A stretch of DNA of 64,000 bases. Source: Burkholderiales bacterium (GTDB taxonomy: Bacteria > Pseudomonadota > Gammaproteobacteria > Burkholderiales > Casimicrobiaceae). The DNA is taken from assembly GCA_025352105.1 (NCBI GenBank), contig JANXUB010000045.1, forward strand, positions 1 to 64,000. The letters are read 5' to 3'. Positions 56,309 to 64,000 of the stretch are shown here, piece by piece (position 1 is the stretch's first letter; each line of letters begins with the position of its first letter). A model generated the notes under the pieces. The model worked only from the letters and a program-made list of their open reading frames with translations. It was not told the origin of the DNA and did no database searches. The translations under genes were made by a program, and so were the position numbers.

Positions 56309-57032
56309 GCGGCGCTTCCGGTAAATCGGGGTGTGGCTTCAACTGCCATTCTCCCAGCGTCTGTAAATGGCCTTGCGTGAGATGGAGCACGCGATCACAG
56401 CGTGCGGCCAAATCGCGGTCATGCGTGACGAGCACGAGCGACGCGTTGCGGCTGCGCGTCGCGTCCAGCAGCATCGCAAACACGCGATCACCGTTTTCCT
56501 GATCAAGGTTGCCAGTCGGCTCGTCGGCGAGCACACAGGCGGGCTCAGTAACGAGTGCGCGTGCAATGGCGACGCGCTGACGTTCGCCGCCCGAGAGCTC
56601 CGACGGCAAATGTTGCAGGCGATGCGACAGACCCACAGAGGCCAAAAGCTCGGTGGCCTTTGCATCGGCAATCGCGACCGGCGTGCGCCGAATTCGCAGC
56701 GCGAGCGCGACATTTTGCACTGCGGTCAACTCGGCCAGCAAATGATGAAATTGATAAACAAATCCTAGCGCACGGTTGCGCAGATCACCGCGCGCCGCGT
56801 CGGACATATTTGCCAGCGGATTACCCAGCAGGCTCACGCTTCCCTTGCTCGGCGAATCGAGTCCTCCGAGTAAGTGCAACAGCGTGCTCTTGCCGGAACC
56901 GGACGATCCGACGATGGCCACTGATTCGCCGCCCGTCACTGCGAACGACACATCGGTCAACACTTGGGTCGATGCCGGGCCGCTCTCATAGCGCTTGCCG
57001 AGCCCGATTGCCTCAACAATTGGCCTATTCAT
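56298..57032 (-). CDS. lolD: lipoprotein-releasing system ATP-binding protein
   Basis: 244 residues. Walker A GSSGSGKST, signature LSGGERQRVAIARALVTEPA, Walker B CVLADEPTGNLD and the His switch LVTHDRDLAARC. The family (LolD/MacB ATPases) drives LolCE to release lipoproteins from the inner membrane toward LolA. It overlaps lolE by 8 bases and is followed by an EamA gene. LolD is normally adjacent to lolC/lolE, which fits. Confidence 0.9.
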   Translation of the reverse strand: MNRPIVEAIGLGKRYESGPASTQVLTDVSFAVTGGESVAIVGSSGSGKSTLLHLLGGLDSPSKGSVSLLGNPLANMSDAARGDLRNRALGFVYQFHHLLAELTAVQNVALALRIRRTPVAIADAKATELLASVGLSHRLQHLPSELSGGERQRVAIARALVTEPACVLADEPTGNLDQENGDRVFAMLLDATRSRNASLVLVTHDRDLAARCDRVLHLTQGHLQTLGEWQLKPHPDLPEAPLAT

Positions 57033-58278
57033 AGCGCAGCGCCTCCGCCGGATTCACGCGGCTCGCGTGCCAGCTTGGATACAGCGTCGCGAGCAGGGAG
57101 AGACCCAGACTCATGAGCGTGATGGTTGTCACATCGCTCGTCAAAACTTTCGACGGCAACTCGGTGATCAGGTACACCGTTTTATCGATGAAGGTCACGC
57201 CAAACAACCGTTCAATCGCGCCCACGACATGATCGAGATTGAACGAAACCAAGAGCCCAAGCACGAGCCCGATCAAAGTGCCGATCACGCCAATAATGCT
57301 GCCCTGAACGATGAAAATCTGCATGATGCCGAGCGGCCTTGCGCCGAGCGTGCGCAGAATCGCAATGTCGGACTGCTTGTCGGTGACCACCATCACCAGC
57401 GTGCTGACGAGATTGAACGCTGCGACGGCCACGATCAGCGTCAGGATGATGAACATCACGCGTTTTTCCATCTGCACGGCTTTGAAAAAACTCGCATTCA
57501 TGCGCGTCCACGGCACCACTTCAATCCCCGCAGGCAGCGATTTCAGCCACTGTCCGGTCACTGCATCGGCCTGCATCAAGTCGCGCAGTTTCACGCGAAT
57601 GCCGGTGACAGTTTCGCCAAATTGATAGAGCCGCTGCGCATCAGACATGTGCACCAGCGCCACGCGGCTATCGGCCTCGATCCAGCCGATTTCGAACAAA
57701 CCGACCACAGTGAAATTTTTCAAACGCGGCACTGAACCCGCAGGCGTCACGGTCGTTTGCGTGGAGACGAGCGCCACTTTTTCACCCACACGAACCCCGA
57801 GATTTCGCGCCAGATCCACACCGAGAATCACGCCCCAGGTGCCCGGCTGCAACGAATCGAGCGTGCCGACCTTCATGTGCTTCTGGATCGTCGCAATTTG
57901 GGTTTCGTTGGCTGGATCGATGCCGCGAACGAGGGACGGCTTGCTGATTTCACCGTTGAGCCACATGCCTTCGCCCTGCACATAGGGCGCGACTGCTTCG
58001 ACCTCGGGATTGGTTTTAAGCGTCGCGGCAACGCCCTGCCAGTCGCCAAGCGGCGAATCAAAGCCCTTGACTTCCACATGCGCGGTCGCCGCCAGCATGC
58101 GCTCGCGGAGTTCGCTCTGAAACCCGTTCATCACCGAAATCACGATGATCAACGCAGCCACGCCCAGCGCAATGCCGAGCATCGAAATGAGCGAAATAAA
58201 GGAGATGAAACTGTTGCGACGCTTGGCACGTACATATCGCACGCCAAGCTCCAACTCGTAGCGGGAAAGGAGGGACAT
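57025..58278 (-). CDS. lolE: lipoprotein-releasing system permease LolC/LolE
   Basis: 417 residues from ATG 58278 (the frame is open further up). It opens LSRYELELGVRYVRAKRRN and FISFISLISMLGIALGVAAL, the standard LolC/E start with the first helix. A periplasmic MacB-like domain spans ~45-270, and three C-terminal helices follow (IGVIGTLIGLVLGLLVSFNL; TITLMSLGLSLLATLYPSWH). One permease gene in the window, so it may form a homodimer (LolF-like) rather than LolC plus LolE. The upstream gap holds repeat copy F. Confidence 0.9.
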   Translation of the reverse strand: MSLLSRYELELGVRYVRAKRRNSFISFISLISMLGIALGVAALIIVISVMNGFQSELRERMLAATAHVEVKGFDSPLGDWQGVAATLKTNPEVEAVAPYVQGEGMWLNGEISKPSLVRGIDPANETQIATIQKHMKVGTLDSLQPGTWGVILGVDLARNLGVRVGEKVALVSTQTTVTPAGSVPRLKNFTVVGLFEIGWIEADSRVALVHMSDAQRLYQFGETVTGIRVKLRDLMQADAVTGQWLKSLPAGIEVVPWTRMNASFFKAVQMEKRVMFIILTLIVAVAAFNLVSTLVMVVTDKQSDIAILRTLGARPLGIMQIFIVQGSIIGVIGTLIGLVLGLLVSFNLDHVVGAIERLFGVTFIDKTVYLITELPSKVLTSDVTTITLMSLGLSLLATLYPSWHASRVNPAEALRYE

Positions 58279-58789
58279 TAAATTGAATTCTACGCGTCGG
58301 AAGCAGTGCAGACTGCGCACGTTGTCGCTTTGTTCCGCCGACCAAAGCAATTCCGGCTGAACAACAATGTGGTGTCACCCCGTTGAACAAACCTTCATGC
58401 TTTCGCTGGCAAAGCCTGCGCCGTTTTGCAATCAACACGCCGCTTACAGGCATTCGCCACGAGGAGCACAACTCCGGGATTCGCGCTTTATGGTTCGCGT
58501 GCTTGACGACGTCGCCCTCACTGCATTCGCACTTTTAGGTGCTACCGATTGGCTTTTCTGATAAACGGCTTGTTTGTTAGGGCTAGCGCCTGATTTTACT
58601 GATTCTCGACTTTGAGCGTAAATGGCGATTAGCCCTCGTTATTAAGCCGTCTCGACGCTAAGTTGTTGAAAAAGCGAATCGCGCTCATGCAGAAACCATC
58701 GTTAGCTGAACAAAGCAAAGACAGCGGCACACGGTTTGCTTACTATTGCACCAAGATCGCGCCTTTGCGAACACCACCGTACCCTGACT
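58279..58789. other. 511-bp divergent intergenic region
   Basis: Between lolE (minus) and the ATP-grasp gene of module B (plus), so it holds both promoters. It contains copy F of the TCGA repeat (58547-58669). No other gene or RNA seen. Confidence 0.5.
58547..58669. repeat. copy F of the TCGA-centred palindromic repeat
   Basis: Centre TTCTCGACTTT (58603-58613). AGGGCTAGCGCC (58579-58590) faces GGCGATTAGCCCT (58624-58636), a near-perfect mirror. The outer ends TTGGCTTTTC (58549) and AAGTTGTTG (58661) are diverged forms of ACAGCTTTT and AAGCTGT. It lies 120 bases before the module B ATP-grasp start. Confidence 0.65.
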
Positions 58790-60376
58790 ATGCAAGCCAT
58801 CACGCCACCTCCCGTATCGCATTTCGACGAAATGCTCACTTGGTCGGGTGCGAGCCCCAGTCATTTGCAGAGCCAGTTTCAGACGCAGCTTCAGCATTTT
58901 GGCGGGGCAACGCTGGACGCCCCGCCTGCAGGTCAGTCGCAATCACAGTCACAGTCACAAACATTAGGGCCGCGCGAGCACTACGTGCCGTACGGCAACT
59001 GGCTCGCGGATACGCCGTCGGCATCGCTCACGCAGCGGCGGGCACAGGCCGATTTGCTGTTCCGGCGCATCGGCATTACGTTCACTGTGTATGGCGAAGA
59101 AGGCGGCACTGAGCGACTGATTCCGTCGGACGTCATTCCGCGCATCATCACGGCAGACGAATGGGCGTACCTGGAGCGAGGACTGACGCAGCGGGTGACG
59201 GCGATCAACAAGTTTCTCGCCGACATTTATCACGATCAGGCGATCCTGAAAGCCGGTTTGATTCCGCGCGAACAGATCGAAGGCAACTCGCAATTCCAGA
59301 CCAAGATGGTCGGCGTCAAGGTGCCACACGGTACGTATGCGTCGATCACGGGTGTGGACATCGTTCGCAACAACGACGGCAAATATTACGTGCTGGAAGA
59401 CAACTTGCGCGTTCCCTCGGGCGTGAGCTACATGCTCATGAACCGCAAGATGATGATGCGGCTTTTCCCTGAGCTTTTCCTGCGGCAAACCGTGCGCCCG
59501 GTGGAGCATTATCCGGCCCTGTTGTTGCAGACGCTTCGCGAATCGACCGACATCGACAATCCGACGGTCGTGCTGTTGACACCCGGGCGTTTCAATAGCG
59601 CGTATTTCGAGCACACGTTTCTCGCGCAGCAAATGGGCGTTGAGCTGGTTGAAGGGCAAGACCTGTTCGTTAAAGATGATCGCGTTTACATGCGCACGAC
59701 GAGCGGCTCGCAGCGCGTAGATGTGATGTATCGCCGGCTCGATGACACCTTCCTTGATCCGCTTGCGTTTAACCCGGACTCTGCGCTCGGTGTGCCCGGC
59801 CTGTTCCAAGCCTATGCCAAGGGCAACATCGTAATTTGCAACGCGATTGGCACCGGTGTGGCGGACGACAAATCGATCTATCCCTACGTGCCGGACATGA
59901 TCAAGTTCTACCTCAATGAAGAGCCGATTTTGAACAACGTGCAGACGTATCAATGCAGGAAGCCAGCTGATCTGTCCTACGTGCTCGCGAACATGAAAGA
60001 TCTGGTGGTGAAAGAGGTTCATGGCGCCGGTGGTTACGGGATGCTAGTGGGGCCAGCGTCGACCGCAAAAGAGGTTGAAGATTTCGCCGCGATTGTGAAA
60101 GCGAACCCCAGCAATTACATCGCGCAACCGACGTTATCGCTGTCGAGCTGCCCGACGTTTGTGGAATCTGGCATCGCGCCGCGACACATAGATTTGCGAC
60201 CGTTCGTGTTGACCGGTCGTGAGGTGCGCATGGTTCCGGGCGGGCTCACTCGCGTGGCGCTACGCGAAGGCTCGCTCGTGGTGAACTCGTCACAAGGCGG
60301 CGGCACCAAGGACACTTGGGTGCTCGGTGACAGTGGCGAAACACTCGCAGCCAGTCCGGCCAAGGAGGGCAAGTAG
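58790..60376 (+). CDS. circularly permuted ATP-grasp ligase (Anbu-linked)
   Basis: 528 residues from ATG 58790. It has HFDEMLTWSG, RIGITFTVYGEEGGTERLIP, YVLEDNLRVPSGVSYMLMNR, VVLLTPGRFNSAYFEHTFLA and EVHGAGGYGMLVGPAST. This is the stand-alone ATP-grasp type that travels with an alpha-E gene and Anbu. Residues ~46-58 are Gln-Ser repeats like those at the end of the module A transglutaminase. Predicted to ligate an amino acid or peptide to an unknown acceptor. It is followed at once (2 bases) by the alpha-E gene. Confidence 0.9.
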   Translation: MQAITPPPVSHFDEMLTWSGASPSHLQSQFQTQLQHFGGATLDAPPAGQSQSQSQSQTLGPREHYVPYGNWLADTPSASLTQRRAQADLLFRRIGITFTVYGEEGGTERLIPSDVIPRIITADEWAYLERGLTQRVTAINKFLADIYHDQAILKAGLIPREQIEGNSQFQTKMVGVKVPHGTYASITGVDIVRNNDGKYYVLEDNLRVPSGVSYMLMNRKMMMRLFPELFLRQTVRPVEHYPALLLQTLRESTDIDNPTVVLLTPGRFNSAYFEHTFLAQQMGVELVEGQDLFVKDDRVYMRTTSGSQRVDVMYRRLDDTFLDPLAFNPDSALGVPGLFQAYAKGNIVICNAIGTGVADDKSIYPYVPDMIKFYLNEEPILNNVQTYQCRKPADLSYVLANMKDLVVKEVHGAGGYGMLVGPASTAKEVEDFAAIVKANPSNYIAQPTLSLSSCPTFVESGIAPRHIDLRPFVLTGREVRMVPGGLTRVALREGSLVVNSSQGGGTKDTWVLGDSGETLAASPAKEGK

Positions 60377-60378
60377 TC

Positions 60379-61323
60379 ATGCTGAGCCGCGTTGCCTCCC
60401 ACCTCTACTGGATGAGTCGTTATCTTGAGCGTGCCGAAAACATGGCGCGTATTCTCGATGTTACGCAATCGCTTGCCATGCTGGATCGCTCGGCCGATTC
60501 GGGCGGCGCGATGACCCCCATTGTCATAACCGAAGCGCAAACAGAATTCGCCGAAACGAAGTTGCCCGCGACTTACGCCAACGTGATCGCGTTCCTCGCG
60601 TGGGATAAAAAGCACCCCTCCTCCATCCGCAATTGCTTCGAGGCAACGCGCGAAAATGCGCGCGCTGTGCGTGGCTCGATCACCAGCGAGATGTGGGAAA
60701 ACATCAACGACACCTGGCTTGCAATGCAGGACAAAATGCAAATGATTGACCCGCTGATGACGGGTAACGAATTTTTTGAATGGGTGAAAGAGCGATCCCA
60801 TCTCTTCCGTGGCGTGACCTTTGCCACCGCGCGCCGTGATCAGCCGTATCACTTCACACGACTCGGCACCTTCATCGAACGCGCCGACAACACCGCACGC
60901 ATCCTGAACGTGAAATACGCCGAAGAGTCACCCGACACGTTCGACGAAACGGAGGAAGACAAAGAGACGGATTACTACCGCCTATCAGCCGTGTTGCGCT
61001 CGGTCTCCGCGCTTGAGGCGTATCGCGACACCTATCGGGACGTGATCGACGCCAGACGCGTCGCAGAAATCATGATCTTCGACGACAAACTGCCGCGCTC
61101 ATTGCGCTACTGTCTCGATGAGGCCACCAAGTGCCTCGACGACTTGCCCAAAGACAGCGGCCGTATTCCACGCCGCATCGCCTCCGAAATCAACGCGAAG
61201 CTGCGTTACGGGACGGTAGACGAAGTATTCGACTATGGCCTGAAACGCTACCTTGCGGATTTTTTGGTGGATATGGAACGGCTGGGTACGGCGGTGAATA
61301 CGGCGTACATGGAGTTGCACTGA
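60379..61323 (+). CDS. alpha-E domain protein (DUF403)
   Basis: 314 residues, all-helical. It opens LSRVASHLYWMSRYLERAEN and includes HLFRGVTFATARRDQPYHFT and RLGTFIERADNTARIL. Equivalent to the C-terminal domain of the fusion at 24023. Partner of the ATP-grasp enzyme; role unknown. Usually a transglutaminase gene follows, but here the next gene is Anbu after 159 bases. Confidence 0.9.
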   Translation: MLSRVASHLYWMSRYLERAENMARILDVTQSLAMLDRSADSGGAMTPIVITEAQTEFAETKLPATYANVIAFLAWDKKHPSSIRNCFEATRENARAVRGSITSEMWENINDTWLAMQDKMQMIDPLMTGNEFFEWVKERSHLFRGVTFATARRDQPYHFTRLGTFIERADNTARILNVKYAEESPDTFDETEEDKETDYYRLSAVLRSVSALEAYRDTYRDVIDARRVAEIMIFDDKLPRSLRYCLDEATKCLDDLPKDSGRIPRRIASEINAKLRYGTVDEVFDYGLKRYLADFLVDMERLGTAVNTAYMELH

Positions 61324-61482
61324 GGCGCTGCGCGCATTAGGGCGAAGTGAGGTCGAGCGAGGTGGAGCGAGGCGGGCAAAGGAAGCCCACCTCACAGAAC
61401 CCGGGCAGTTCATACCGAAATACTCGGCCCGATAAAATCGGCAGTTGTTTCTGCCTTCACTCGCGCTTTCGCGAGGTCAACC

Positions 61483-62226
61483 ATGACTTACTGTGTCGCC
61501 ATGTCCCTGCACGAGGGTATGCTTTTCGCCTCGGATTCCCGCACCAACGCAGGCGTCGACAATGTATCCACATTCTCAAAAATGCATGTCTTTGATGTGC
61601 CGGATGGTGAGCATCAACGCTGCATTGTCGCCGTGAACGCGGGCAACCTGGCGACAACGCAGGGTGTGGTCAGTCAGTTGCGGCGCAAGGCGCTGGTAGA
61701 CGAAGCACACATCCTGAACGCGCCCTCGATGTTTGATGTGGCGGAGCTGTTTGGGCAGGCGATCAAGGCTGCAATTTCGCACGCGGAGGAAAACCAGCTC
61801 ACGCAATCGTCAGTCGATTTCACCTGCACGTTTTTGGTCGGCGGGCAAATTCGTAACGAAGCGCCGCGCTTGTTCTTGATTTATCCGCAGGGTAATTTCA
61901 TCGAGGCGACGAGCGACACGCCGTATTTTCAGATTGGCGAAGGCAAATACGGCAAGCCGATCATTGATCGCGTTGTACGTCCTGAAACACCGATGGCTGA
62001 GGCACTCAAGTCCGCGATGGTGTCATTTGATTCGACGATGAAGTCGAACTTGTCGGTCGGTTTGCCGATCGATGTGTTGATTCTGAAGCGTGATCATTTA
62101 AAGCCGTCGCTGCGCTATCGGGTGACCGAAGACGACGCTTACTTTCAAAATATTCGCAAGGCTTGGGGACAAGGTTTGCGGCAAGTGTTTCAGAGCTTGC
62201 CGCAACCTGACTGGTTTCATCGTTGA
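61483..62226 (+). CDS. Anbu (ancestral beta-subunit) proteasome-like peptidase
   Basis: 247 residues. It opens TYCVAMSLHEGMLFASDSRT with Thr2 as the expected N-terminal nucleophile, then NAGVDNVSTFSKMHVFDVPD, as in Anbu/BPH proteins. Known members form a helical, lock-washer-like proteasome-related assembly, and their peptidase activity and substrate remain unclear. Co-location with ATP-grasp and alpha-E is the classic Anbu context. The MFS gene starts at its stop codon. Confidence 0.9.
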   Translation: MTYCVAMSLHEGMLFASDSRTNAGVDNVSTFSKMHVFDVPDGEHQRCIVAVNAGNLATTQGVVSQLRRKALVDEAHILNAPSMFDVAELFGQAIKAAISHAEENQLTQSSVDFTCTFLVGGQIRNEAPRLFLIYPQGNFIEATSDTPYFQIGEGKYGKPIIDRVVRPETPMAEALKSAMVSFDSTMKSNLSVGLPIDVLILKRDHLKPSLRYRVTEDDAYFQNIRKAWGQGLRQVFQSLPQPDWFHR

Positions 62227-63452
62227 GCGCCGCCTCAGGTGTCAGATCTGGCGGCTCTGACGCGAAGCGTGACCAGTCGCGCTACATCGTTCTGCTGGCG
62301 CTCTTGCTCGGTAGTCAACCGGTAGCGACCGATCTTTATCTGCCCGCGCTGCCGGCCATTGCTGCCGAACTGGGCAACCCGGCACTCACGCTGACCGGGC
62401 TGATGCTCGCCTTCGGTTTTGCGCAATTAATTCTCGGCCCGCTATCGGATCGCTACGGTCGGCGGCCCGTGCTGTTGGTCGGATGCGCTGCCTATGCGCT
62501 CACCTCGTTTGCGGGCGCTTGGGTGACTACTCTTTACTGGCTGGTCGTCTGCCGTTGCCTGCAGGGTGCGGCGATGGCGGCGCTCGTCGTCTGTGCGCGG
62601 GCGTCAGTGCGCGACCTCTATGCGCCGACTGAAGGCACGCGTGTGCTCTCACGTGGCCTCACTGGACTGGGCCTCGTCGCGCTTGCTTCGCCACTGACGG
62701 GCGCGATTACCGTGGCCTACTTTTCATGGCATGCAACGTTTATTGCATTGGGTGTTTACGGTGTAATTGCGTTTGCCTGGGTCTGGTCTTACTACGTGGA
62801 ATCACGGCCCGACGTCGTGCCCAAGGACGCCAACGCCGTCAGCAAGAGCGTGACGATTGCAGTACTCAAAGGCCCACGATTTCGTGCATGGACTGCGATG
62901 CTCATCGCCACGTACTGCACGCTGTTTTGCTTCCTGCTTTCATCAGGTTTTGTCTACATCAAAGTGTTTGCGTTTTCTCCGCTCGCCTGCGGCCTGACGC
63001 TGGCTGCGAACAGCGTCGCCTACATTGCCGGTACGTACTGGTGTCGCCACTTGTTAGCCAACCGGGGGCCAGACAAGGCGGTGCGATTGAGCGCGATGTT
63101 TGCTGTCGTGGGAGGAGTTTTCATGACTCTCACCGCGTTCGCAAGCGGCGCGCCGCAGCCGTGGGCGATGATTGTTGGGCAATGCCTGATCGCCATTTCA
63201 CATGGCGTGAATCAGCCCTGCGGACAGGCCGGTGCAATCGGAGATTTCCCGGAGCATGCAGGTCGCGCTGCGGCGCTCTCCGGATTCGCGATGATGGTGG
63301 CCGCGTTTATTTGCGGTCAGTTGATGGCGCCAAGCCTCGGTATCAGCGCCTGGCCGTTGGTTATATCGAACGTGGTCGGTAGCGCGGGGATCGCGTTTGT
63401 CGCATGGGTGATGGTGCCGTGTGCCTACGGACAAAGCACCGCAGACTCGTGA
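62223..63452 (+). CDS. MFS multidrug transporter, Bcr/CflA type
   Basis: 409 residues, 12 membrane helices. It has LGSQPVATDLYLPALPAIAA, FGFAQLILGPLSDRYGRRPV and RCLQGAAMAALVVCARASVR. The likely start is TTG 62223, whose bases overlap the Anbu TGA; I saw no later ATG or GTG before the first helix. This suggests translational coupling to Anbu. Probably a small-molecule proton antiporter; substrate unknown. Confidence 0.83.
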   Translation: MSAASGVRSGGSDAKRDQSRYIVLLALLLGSQPVATDLYLPALPAIAAELGNPALTLTGLMLAFGFAQLILGPLSDRYGRRPVLLVGCAAYALTSFAGAWVTTLYWLVVCRCLQGAAMAALVVCARASVRDLYAPTEGTRVLSRGLTGLGLVALASPLTGAITVAYFSWHATFIALGVYGVIAFAWVWSYYVESRPDVVPKDANAVSKSVTIAVLKGPRFRAWTAMLIATYCTLFCFLLSSGFVYIKVFAFSPLACGLTLAANSVAYIAGTYWCRHLLANRGPDKAVRLSAMFAVVGGVFMTLTAFASGAPQPWAMIVGQCLIAISHGVNQPCGQAGAIGDFPEHAGRAAALSGFAMMVAAFICGQLMAPSLGISAWPLVISNVVGSAGIAFVAWVMVPCAYGQSTADS

Positions 63453-63456
63453 CTGT

Positions 63457-64000
63457 TCACAACCCGTGCGTCGACAGCAGGCGCTCGGCGCGCAACAGTC
63501 CGTCAGGAGCGAGCTTCCCCAAACCGAGAAAGTGCTCCGATGGGCCGTACACACGGAGCAGCAATTCGTCGCCTTCGGATGACCTTGGCAACGCGTCAGT
63601 TCGATCGCAACTTACGAACTTGCCGTTTTGAATGTTTCTAGCGCCGAATTCGTTGAGCGTGACGCGCGGCAATTCCGCGACCAACGAGTCCGTTGGTAGA
63701 AGCCATGATGAGCGCGTGGCATCGTCGCATTCCATCCACGCGTCAAGCGACTGCGCAGCATTTAGGTCAAAACCCCCTGTACGCGTCCGCCGCAGTGAGG
63801 CCAGGTGCCCGACGGTTCCAAGCGCTAACGCAAGATCCTCCGCGAGCGTTCGGATGTAAGTGCCTTTGCTGCACACGACCGATATTTCGAACTCTTGCGC
63901 GGCGGCGTCGCACGACAACAAGTTAATAGCATGAATTTCAACGGTGCGCTTCGCCAGTTCAACAGCCTGACCGGCGCGAGCGTATTCGTACGCAGGTTTG
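63457..64000 (-). CDS. truB: tRNA pseudouridine(55) synthase, C-terminal part
   Basis: The last 180 residues; the gene runs off the window. It shows PAYEYARAGQAVELAKRTV, EISVVCSKGTYIRTLAEDLA and GTVGHLASLRRTRTGGF, with a PUA-like C-terminal region. The catalytic aspartate lies in the missing N-terminal part. TruB makes pseudouridine 55 in the T loop of tRNAs. Its stop is 4 bases from the MFS stop, tail to tail. Confidence 0.93.
   Translation of the reverse strand, partial: KPAYEYARAGQAVELAKRTVEIHAINLLSCDAAAQEFEISVVCSKGTYIRTLAEDLALALGTVGHLASLRRTRTGGFDLNAAQSLDAWMECDDATRSSWLLPTDSLVAELPRVTLNEFGARNIQNGKFVSCDRTDALPRSSEGDELLLRVYGPSEHFLGLGKLAPDGLLRAERLLSTHGL

Noticed and set aside
58964-60022. 352-residue minus-strand frame opposite the ATP-grasp gene
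   Set aside because: Antisense to a strongly conserved coding region and without family likeness.

Overview
The window looks like the chromosome of a GC-rich (estimated near 60 %) betaproteobacterium, Burkholderiales or a close relative. This is inferred from codon use, from the ECF sigma/serine-threonine kinase pair, and from the bacterial amidoligase, phosphonate and lolED gene sets. No rRNA, tRNA or CRISPR array was found. Most of the window is chromosomal metabolic DNA; accessory material lies at the left edge (tail of an IS4-family element) and at about 17.1-23.7 kb.

Layout. 1-0.2 kb: IS4-type transposase tail. 0.25-2.5 kb: ECF sigma factor and Ser/Thr kinase. 2.6-5.3 kb: haloacetate-dehalogenase-type hydrolase, DUF4337 protein, tartrate/D-malate-type dehydrogenase. 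5.6-10.6 kb (minus): giant secreted beta-propeller protein with five DUF11 repeats and a dockerin-like tail. 11.2-13.1 kb: M20 peptidase and VOC protein. 13.5-27.8 kb: amidoligase module A (transglutaminase-DUF2126, ATP-grasp/alpha-E fusion, second transglutaminase), interrupted by a YefM/YoeB toxin-antitoxin pair and a three-gene secreted operon (two DUF1566 proteins and a Het-C/VWA/dockerin-like protein); GTAG-type REP sequences lie at both edges of the interruption. 27.7-34.1 kb: secreted hydrolase, thioesterase, split chromate transporter, Nudix hydrolase, dimethylglycine/sarcosine-type dehydrogenase.

34.35-49.3 kb is a large aminoethylphosphonate (AEP) catabolic region. Minus-strand genes encode an EamA exporter/importer, a PhnZ-like HD oxygenase, phosphonoacetaldehyde dehydrogenase, phosphonoacetate hydrolase and a GntR regulator. 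Plus-strand genes encode an AEP-type ABC transporter (binding protein, ATPase, fused permease), PhnW transaminase, a glutamine-synthetase-like ligase, an iron alcohol dehydrogenase, an aldehyde dehydrogenase and a HAD-IB phosphatase. PhnW, PhnY and PhnA together make a full route from AEP to acetate plus phosphate. The ligase/alcohol dehydrogenase/aldehyde dehydrogenase/phosphatase quartet suggests a second, gamma-glutamylated amino-alcohol route, for example from phosphoethanolamine or ethanolamine; this is inference.

49.4-58.3 kb: TPR regulator, aminotransferase, DUF3501 protein, malate synthase, EamA transporter, lolD, lolE. 58.8-62.2 kb: amidoligase module B (ATP-grasp, alpha-E, Anbu proteasome-like peptidase), then an MFS exporter and the end of truB.

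The most unusual non-coding signal is a family of about 125-bp imperfect palindromes centred on TCGA, with arms containing a CCC-rich segment and often ending in AGCTGT. I find six copies in intergenic gaps (near 155, 13285, 29580, 34284, 52543 and 58607). Separate palindromes include a 143-bp one that exactly fills the gap between two module A genes.
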